Part shown: in pieces, positions 55,901 to 64,000 of the stretch
Layout of the letters: the number at the start of each line of letters is the position of its first letter
How positions within the stretch are numbered: the first letter of the stretch is position 1
Source of the DNA: Acephala macrosclerotiorum
Taxonomy: Eukaryota > Ascomycota > Leotiomycetes > Helotiales > Mollisiaceae
Length of the DNA: 64,000 nucleotides
Direction: 5' to 3'
Assembly (NCBI GenBank): GCA_014904845.1
Contig: MU119287.1
Location: 62,001-126,000 of the forward strand
Translations under genes and position numbers: made by a program
The notes under the pieces: generated by a model
What the model saw: the letters and a program-made list of their open reading frames with translations, nothing else
Databases searched by the model: none
What the model was told of the DNA's origin: nothing

Positions 55901-58900
55901 CCAACAAATCAGCATTCAACAATGAAGCAGAACAGTTCGAAGATGACCGTGCGTTCTGTAATGGGCCCACGGGAGAAAGTATGCCTCAAGAGATTTCCTC
56001 TCTTAGGAGACTTGAGGACACAGATGTAGAGGCGCTGATCGACATAAGAGCCCAAGTATTCTCTGAACCTCTGAAATGACTAAATTGGGAAAAGGTAGAA
56101 TGCTGTGTAATGTAGCATTTCAAGTCACCTAGCTCTGGGTGGACAATCAAGGATGCTGGTAGACAGAGGTACTGCATTGTTTCGGCATCGTGATCTTCAA
56201 CAAAGGTCATTTCCTAAAGGGCAAAAGCAACTTGGAAGCCCACGAAGAATATACAAGGCTTGGAGTTTGAAAATTTTGACATAATGAACACCACTTAATT
56301 AGGGAGGAAAATCGAAACATTGAGACTAGTGAAAGTAGAGTTTGAGTTTCGAAGCCTTCAATTTCTCAAGCGTTGCACTGTTCAATGCGAGCTTCCAGGG
56401 AGTGAAACTGAAGAGACTATCTTGAATCTTAGACACAATATCCGCACTCCACCTGCCATTGTGACAATGACTAAATTAAGGCAGGCTGTGTGTACCTTCA
56501 CCTCTCGTCTAGGGAAGAAAGCACAGTTACTACTGGTACACATCTCAAAGAAGACATTGTCCGGAACCGCACCTCGGCATCCTTGCTTGCAATAGCAGAA
56601 AGAACTCCTATTTTCCTAGCCGGTCATCGAAAGCTTCACTACTTAGCTCTCTTCATGCGTTTCCATTACTTCAGGTAATTTTGCCCCTTTCCGCACGTGT
56701 TTCAGACAACACGTGATCAACCCCCCCCCCCCTTTTTCAGCCTTGAAATCGCTGCCCCAATGACGATTCGCCGATCGTACATCCTCAAGATAACAACTCG
56801 TTACACACGGCCCAGAAAATGATCAAGCACAAGCGCGCGGAAGGAAGGAGCTTTCTTTCCTTCCACTCCTTCCCTTCCTCTCTTTCCAACATCCCTCTTC
56901 ACCCCACATCTCTCCCGCCTTCAACACCTCAATTGACAAATGAGATCCAATACACAGGACATTGCTCAATTGCGCACTTGCATGACGCACGCCAATCCTC
57001 ACCTCTTTCACTTTCAGCTGAACTTGTCAAGGACTGATTGAGGATGGCATAATACTGAACGATAAGAGGGCAGATAAAAGGGGTCTGTCTCATCTCGCTT
57101 AAGTTGTTTGACAGCACACAAATTCTCCGGTGAGTTGCCATCAAATCTCGGTAACACCAAAACCCCAACATCTGCTAGGGAGAGAAACCAAGGTTTCTAG
57201 AACAATAATATTGATAGCGATAGTAGACGAATCAATGCTTATTGATGAAGTGGACATTAGATAGACGCGTTACACGGAGATTGACGAGATGCGACGCGCT
57301 TGCAGGAACGAATTGAATGAAAGGTACAGATGTAATTTTAATGGTACTATGCAACGCAATGCGAGAGAAAGGAGAAGAACGTCGTCCATCAATCAATCGC
57401 CACTTGAATTGACAGAAAGGAAGGAAGAAAATCCGAAGGTGGAAGTGAGGCTCGAGATTCTAATTTTACCTGCATTCGTAATATGCAAGCTTCTGCATGA
57501 AATATTGGATGGATCTTCACTTTCACTTTCAAATTCTCTCTCGCGCCTCCTCACTTACTCCAGCCCTCACTCACTCAACTGATGAACCCGAGAGCCCGAT
57601 AACTCAACTCGACGCGATGAAGACTTCAATTCGCCATCGGCCTCTCCACCCTGAGATGTGATGAAGGTACCTTCGTATACGACACGCATTTGTAGCTGTT
57701 CGACGGAGACGCCGTCGCCGTCGCCGTCTGTCGAGAAAAGTACTTGATCTGCGGCTGTGGCTTGCTGAAGGTACTTACGCCGGTACGAGACGGCGATGAC
57801 GATCATGAGGGGAAGCGATTGGCATTTCGGGATTGGGCATTTTCACATGCGTGTGGCTGTGCTCCCCACCTAGCCACATCTCAAATGTTTAGTTTTATGC
57901 ATGCACTGAACGCGAATCATCACGCTATCGCTCGCGTCCCCCGGAAATACTCGCGGCTGGGGATGAGGATGAAGCTATTCCCATTCCCGGTTAGGTGGAG
58001 TTGGGAAACTGGCAATCGATGCGAGATGGTTCAAGCCAAGATTTGATGGTGGCCAATTGACGGGAATTGTTGGAGATGCGGGAGGGGAAAATTGGGCTAG
58101 ATGAGGAAGTTGATGTTGGATTTTGATGATGGAAGCTGTCAAGAGACACCAGGAATAAAAAACAAAGTCTATTGAGTACGAGATGCATGCCGTGCTATAT
58201 TTCGAGGTGAGGCTGTGTAGGTATGTCTCACCTTTTCTCTGCCGTCTTATGTTTTGTTGCTTGCTGCAAGTTCAAAACATATCCCCTCATCTCTCATCCC
58301 TCGTGAGTGAGTGACATAGTTATCGCGAGAAATCGCCCCCAAAACGCGATTGAGGTTGGACAACAAAACCGTTTATTCGTTAATGGGATGAAAGATGTCG
58401 CCGAGGACGATCATTCTCACCATCACCGTCTGTGCGAACAACCAGCTGCAGAACGGAAAGGAAAGAAGTGTGTGTCTGTGCCTACCTATCTAGTCGGTCT
58501 TCCAACCGGTACTTTCCATGAAAGGAAGGCATCGCGACCTCGGGATTTAGTCTCTAAACATCCGAACCGTTCTCAAGTTTCTCGTAGGGCTAAAATCGAC
58601 AATCCCCCTGATGAGCAAGCTTGATCGCGGGGTACATATCCACCATACAATTGCAACATCAGTCAGCGAGCTCAAATCACTGTTGTGTGGTGGGCGTTCG
58701 CTTCCAAATATTTTCTCGAAGCATTGTGCATAGTGGGAAGAGAGGAAGGATGAATCAGCTCATGGCTTCATTGGTTCGTTTCAACCCCTTTGAATCGTGA
58801 GATGATCTGCATCTCAGTGTGACGGTGACACTGCATAGAAGCACCAGGAGGAGATGTTTGATCATTGTTGAGGATCGTGAAGCGAAAAGGCGAGAATATT

Positions 58901-61900
58901 TACATGCTACGGCGTCGTATCGCGGAGATTACTAACCTTTCAAAACTTAGCCTTATCAATTGTGGAATCGCGAAAGCCTCACGTTGTCCTTTTTTGGACG
59001 GAACGTGCGAGCGTGAGCCAGTGTAAAGTGGTGATATGCACGGATTTGGAAGGATATGCATCGGAGAATTTCGGTGCGGAGACTTTCGTTTTCTTGGGGA
59101 AATGCTTTTGGAAGCCGTTGAGATGGTGTTGTCCAAACGACATTTGTGAGGCGACGATAGTGTCTGAGCGTATTCATCGAAACTCAAAAATTTGAAGCCG
59201 AGGATGAAAAGAGAAAAATGTAAATATCGAACCGATGGGATGAGGCACGTGGGAATATGACAGAAAGTGAATTGGAAAGAGCCTCATCCCGTCAACAATA
59301 TACTTGTATCATTTCCACCTTCCACAAACTATGGATACGGCTTCATTTCATGCACGTCCCACGTTCTCAAGAACGCCCGAGACAAAACCGTTTCTCCCCA
59401 TCAACCAAAGCGAAATGAAATATCTCAGCCCTGTAGAAAAAATTTCTGCTGTTGTCACATCAACGGGGCAAATTGCACCGGGACGGGAAGCATGTCTCCC
59501 CGCTAATCCCTTGCTTCGGGGCACATACGGAAAGGGTGTTGGATATTCAGGAGATCTCTCGTGAGGTGGGTGGGATTGGGGAGTTTGAGATGTGATGTAT
59601 CGACGGAGATAGACTCCGTGATGTCATTTGAAGAAGAGAAATGTCTGAATGTCTGGATGAGGAAGTGTGTGATGTGCTCGAGCAATTTTGTCTGAATGTG
59701 TGTGTCTGTGTGGTTATTCTTCGAACTCAGAGGAAGGTTTGGGTGATGTCTGTGTCGTCGCATCGAGGACAATGAAAACCCTCCAAATGCCTCCTCCGAA
59801 AAACTTTAGGCTTGAACCAGAACCACCACTTTTGAAGCCAGCTTCCAAAGTTCCAAGAGATCAACACTCAATCGTGTGACTTTGCTTCTGTACCCCTTTC
59901 ACATCTCATCACCTTCTCGCCACCTTTACGGTACCTGGCTAGACACACCTGGTGCTAAACGAAGTTCAACCCATCCTGATCCATAAAAGTGACACTATGG
60001 ACGGGGTCTTGAGCTTTACTTGCTTTTCCTTGAAAACACGGGGTCCTACCCCTACTTCAAAAATCAGAATCAGGTACAGAGACGAAGGGACTCGTACCAG
60101 CTTACGATCTTTCCTTCAGCTTCTCATTCGCTGCTGATGCTGAGATTAGCTGACTTTCTGTTGGTAAACGAATGAGAAGCCGAAAGGAATGGAGCTGTTA
60201 ACGCGCTGAAATGCTAGCTGGAGCTGATGTACCCCGACTTTTAAGCTGCGTTGGTGTACCATATTTCAGCGATATTTGGAAAGTGTGCGGGAACCATTCG
60301 CGGCTTGTTTAATCCTGCTCACTTAATTCATACTTTGGCTTCGTTCCTCCCCGAGGGCTTAGCCGGCGGCGGCAAATCTTACTGAATGTTGGTGGAAAAG
60401 AGGAGAGATTGCAGGGTAGGAGGAGAGGTTTGTGCGGCTGACGGTGGACAAACGGTCGAGGTGTACTAGATTTGAATATTTTTGTGAGAGTGGGGAAATG
60501 CAAGCAGCGAGGAAGAGGGAGAGGGAGGGTTTTGCATCACTGTGCAGGCTAAGCACGAGGGGAGTATTTTTGTGACGGCTTTGGAAGAAAGTAATGAAGA
60601 GAACAGAGTTGTTGAAAAGGATGTATGCGAGAAGCATCACAGTGACATCGTCCTTGGAACATCTTTTGAGGCATGAAGCGAGGCTTCAGATAAACTCAGC
60701 GTTCTTGTGGTTCGTATCCAAAACTCTGTCGCGCACAAAATCAAGCCCACCTGCCAAGCTCTCGAATTGGTGCCTTTTGATTGGATACAGGAAATGCGAT
60801 CCCACAGATGAGGCTGAACCCGAGTGTGGGGCAGCTTCTTTTAGGAGGTGCATTGACCCCTGGATGATCTTTGCGCCGTCGAAGTGGTGAGGTGTGGCTG
60901 GGGAAGCTAAGATTTTTGGGTTTGGTTAGGAGGGCTGAGGAGTGTGGTTCTGGACTTGAGAATTTGGATTTGAAGATGGATGTGAGAGAGAGGGGGGTTT
61001 GGTGAGATTGTTGGTGGATGGACGAGAGAAGAGGGGAGGGAAGGTGACGGTGTGATGGAGGGTAGAAGGTTTGAACAAGAGAGCCCGAGGAGAGGTTTAA
61101 GCTTTAGTGGCGGATGCAAAGATGAGAGGCCATGGAAAAGATGAATGAAAAGGAGGGGTACGAACCCGAAAAATGGGATGAAAGCTTCAAATCTTCCTGA
61201 CTCAGAAAAGAGGTGTGTGTCAACCTCCGTCACTTTCATCTGGATGTGGAGATCTTGCGGGGGAGAAAAAATGCTTTCCCTCCCAAATTTTCAATCCCAT
61301 GACGCTGGGTGGAGAACATCCTCCGAGTTCCGAGTATGTGGATTTCTTTCCGGCATAGAAATGAGGAAGAGGCTGAGATAAGTGAAGGTGAGCGGTGATG
61401 ACGCCCGTTAATGGGGAAGAAAGGTGAAGAATAAGTAGGAGAAAAGCAGCGAGTAGAGCAGAGTGGAGCGAGGGTATCCAACATCAACGCGTACGGAAAC
61501 TGCTCTCGTGCTGCATGCACTTTCTTGATGCATGTGGGTGAAAGCCGTTTCGCTTTGCGGAGAAGAAGAAAGCATCGAAGTGGAGGCTCCTTCAGAGTTT
61601 TATAATATTGGTCTTGCGACTGGACGGTAGACGTTCCCCGGAAAGTCTGGTGGGCACGGTGAGCAGAAGAAATTTTTTGATGCTATTCTCATTGCCGTTC
61701 CGCCCCGGTACCCGAGACATTCTGACGTTGTGTTTGATCTTTGACCTGCGCAGTTGTGGGACGCGAGAAATTGAAGCAAGGCGAGATAAGTGTTTCGGTT
61801 GGAAACGACCGATGCTGAGTTTGAAGCCTAATTATGGATTGATGCGACGTGTGAGTTTGGACTGCTTTGCATGTCAGATGCAGCTGTGAGGAAGATTTGG

Positions 61901-64000
61901 CTATGCGGTGGAGATGAGGATTCGAGGTACCGGAAGTGAGGCTCAGACGAGCATTTGCGAATGAGAGTAGAGCGCCAATCAATTTCCGGTCAGACGTTTC
62001 TGTTTCAATCTCGAATTGACCAGTCCAATGCCAGTACCTTCCATTTCTGTTTCTTGGGATGATAGTTTTCTGGAACCCATCATTTCATCTTAACTTGCTT
62101 CTTCAGATCCAATCCGATTCAGATCTATCGATACACCACCTCGCGACATCCCTCCAAGCTTAAACTTTTCTTTTTTCTCCGCATTTATAATCTTGTGTTC
62201 TATCCAATCGCTCTGCGCCGTACAGTGACGAGATTTAGGGCTCAAGAAACCCTGATTCGTAATTGCGCTTCTGCAACTAAAATGCTGGCTACGAGAGAGT
62301 CCGGCGATATGCAACTGCCAGGGAGCTCTCCCGTCTGTGCATGCGACGGTGTTGAAGCTGGCGGCTCTGTAGATTTCAATTAATCCCGTCCCCGTCCCCT
62401 CTACTAGAGCGCGTCATCCTTGATGCTGGGGCGGAAACGCGTTGGAGACGTGTTGATTGATTTGCGTGCGGCGAATTGAGTGTGAGCTTGCGAGAGGGGC
62501 TGGGAAGCTAGGTAGACGAAGGAATTATTATGGTGGGAGATGGCGAAGCGATGGAGGTATATGCCAGACTTGTATACATGATTGAGAGGAACTAGACCGC
62601 ACGGAAGATTGGATGAACACGAAGCCTATAACTTATGTTTGATTTTATAGTTCTAGAGTTTTTGAAGTAAAGGTATTCCTGACTTGGGATGGAAAAGAGG
62701 ATTTGAGCACGCGTGTAATTTTCTGAGATGCGCGGAAATGACGTAAACAAATTATTCCTATGCTTTCGCCTTATGCAGCCGTTATTTAGGGGAAAGTGGG
62801 GTTGGTTAGTAGATGACTCCACATTTCATGAAAGATGGAATTGTGAATTTATGCATGTTTCGTCCCCTAAATCCCCTTTTCTGAAGACTTACACTGCACA
62901 CTGCAGCGTATCTTGAGATCTGGTAAGGAAGGAGAATATTGGACAGGAAAGAATGGTAGGAAAAGTAGGTACCCGATACCTAGGGAATCAGGGGTACGAT
63001 TTGATTCGATAACGGAGGTTGAAGCAACTCGGTGTTGTCGTTTAACGGGAATTTCGAAATGAAATCTAGTTCTGGCTGAATTCTCGCGGGCCGTTTTGAG
63101 CAGCAAACGAATTGTTTGGATACATTCTTGAACAAGAACTCATTTGAGGCCAGGTCTCAAATCGCATCATCCCAAGAGCATATCTTGCAATTCGCGGCTT
63201 AATTGATGGCCAGGAGGCTTGACTGGAGGCCGACTTTCTAGGCCATTGATTCAGCGCCAATCAGCACCAGGGACAGGGGCTGAGATGGGGATTTCAAGAT
63301 TGAAGATCACGAAATCCGAAGAACAGGATAACGCGAACAGAAAATAATAAATTTGAGCTTCTGAACCTGGGGTTAAAGTTGGTCACAGATCTGGTTGGAA
63401 TCGTGCATGTTGATGCGTTGGAAAATTCTGGTCCAGAGGTTTTTTGGAGGGGAAAGTTTATGCAGGGACTTGAATGATTTTCGGATGGTGGGAGCGGGTT
63501 GTGATTGGGAGGATTTTGAACCGCTGGATTAAGAGGCGAGCTGATGATTGTCGTGAATGAATGCGGTGAGTATTCTTGAAGACGAATTGGTTCTTGGATG
63601 CGATGTTGAACGGAGATGGGGTGGTTTGAAGTAGGCTTCGTACAGTGAGTTTGCTGGTACATAAACTTGAATGAAGGAGAGATTGCCTAATCGGGATGAT
63701 ATTGAAGCTGATAATTCTCCGTATTATATTAGACTAATGCTCCGTTATTACCGGTATGCACGCGACTTCATAACTCTTCTTCGGGGAAGGATTGCAGTAA
63801 TGGGTCCTCGGCTTCTAGAAACCTGTCTGGTTTGGTTTGAACTCATTCCCCGGTGCATGAGCTATCCATACCGAAGATCGTACAGCAGTCACAGGGCTGG
63901 CCCAAAACGCGAAAATATGGTATGGTGATAACGGGCGAATGCATCCACCGACCTTACATTGTTCTTGCAGATGCAAGATCTCATGCTGATTGTTGCTGAT
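52976..64000. other. 11-kb stretch without recognisable genes
   Basis: No frame in this region has a domain, credible exon chain or family resemblance; the longest are about 110 residues. It is not obviously AT-rich, so it does not look like typical RIP-mutated transposon sequence. It shows long purine- or pyrimidine-rich strand asymmetries, a run of about 14 C at 56723-56736 and no long repeats by eye. Possible contents are a very long upstream region of a developmental regulator beyond the window, non-coding RNA genes, or a decayed locus. Confidence 0.5.

Noticed and set aside
55759..56079. A 106-residue frame in the right-hand gene-free region
   Set aside because: No domain, no splice structure, and overlapping frames of equal quality; looks like chance.
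56723..56736. Run of about 14 C
   Set aside because: A plain homopolymer; length may be a sequencing artefact and no feature is attached to it.

Overview
The window is nuclear DNA of a filamentous ascomycete. Genes are split by short GT-AG introns (mostly 35-80 bp, with CTGAC/CTAAC-like branch sites), and it carries fungal-specific families: a HET-domain protein, a CorA-like membrane protein, a Fungal_trans_2-type regulator, AIM6, Swc3, Rcf1, Rtc5 and a GH78 rhamnosidase. The mix looks like Leotiomycetes, but that is inference from gene style. All exon limits were read by eye and have no transcript support.

Layout. 1-3.2 kb is almost gene-free and holds one MITE-like element. 3.2-6.5 kb has an MFS transporter, a small membrane-anchored protein and a small Cys-rich protein. 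7.3-10.2 kb has a CorA-like gene with an apparent frameshift and, 17 bp upstream of it, a tiny gene that is little more than a His-rich repeat plus a Cys-rich tail. 10.8-33.1 kb is a dense housekeeping block: RTC5, a Cys-rich protein, RCF1, threonine dehydratase ILV1, mitochondrial bL36, a LYR protein, a Nat4-type acetyltransferase, a PLAC8 protein, GH78 rhamnosidase, two alpha/beta hydrolases, N-myristoyltransferase and SWC3. 33.3-41.2 kb is a tandem segmental duplication carrying two caspase-like (C14) genes; a fragment of the neighbouring short-chain dehydrogenase marks the junction. 42.0-44.5 kb is a HET-domain gene with an apparent frameshift, followed by a degenerate repeat array. 46.2-53.0 kb has AIM6, a 2EXR/F-box-like protein and a zinc-cluster-less regulator. 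53-64 kb shows no convincing gene.

The most interesting signal is a Cys-rich C-terminal module, W-x-C-C-Q-C followed by a C-x2-C-G-H-like pair. In its full form it ends in K-[IV]-Y-D-x-R-stop. It closes both caspase-like proteins and forms most of the small protein at 9.7-10.2 kb. A shorter relative closes the small protein at 6.1-6.5 kb. In all four genes a phase-0 intron splits the module at the same point (WxC | CQC). Together with the HET and CorA-like genes this suggests a locus for regulated cell death or allorecognition, with a shared, possibly zinc-binding, adaptor tail. That role is inference; the sequence similarity and the shared intron position are directly visible.
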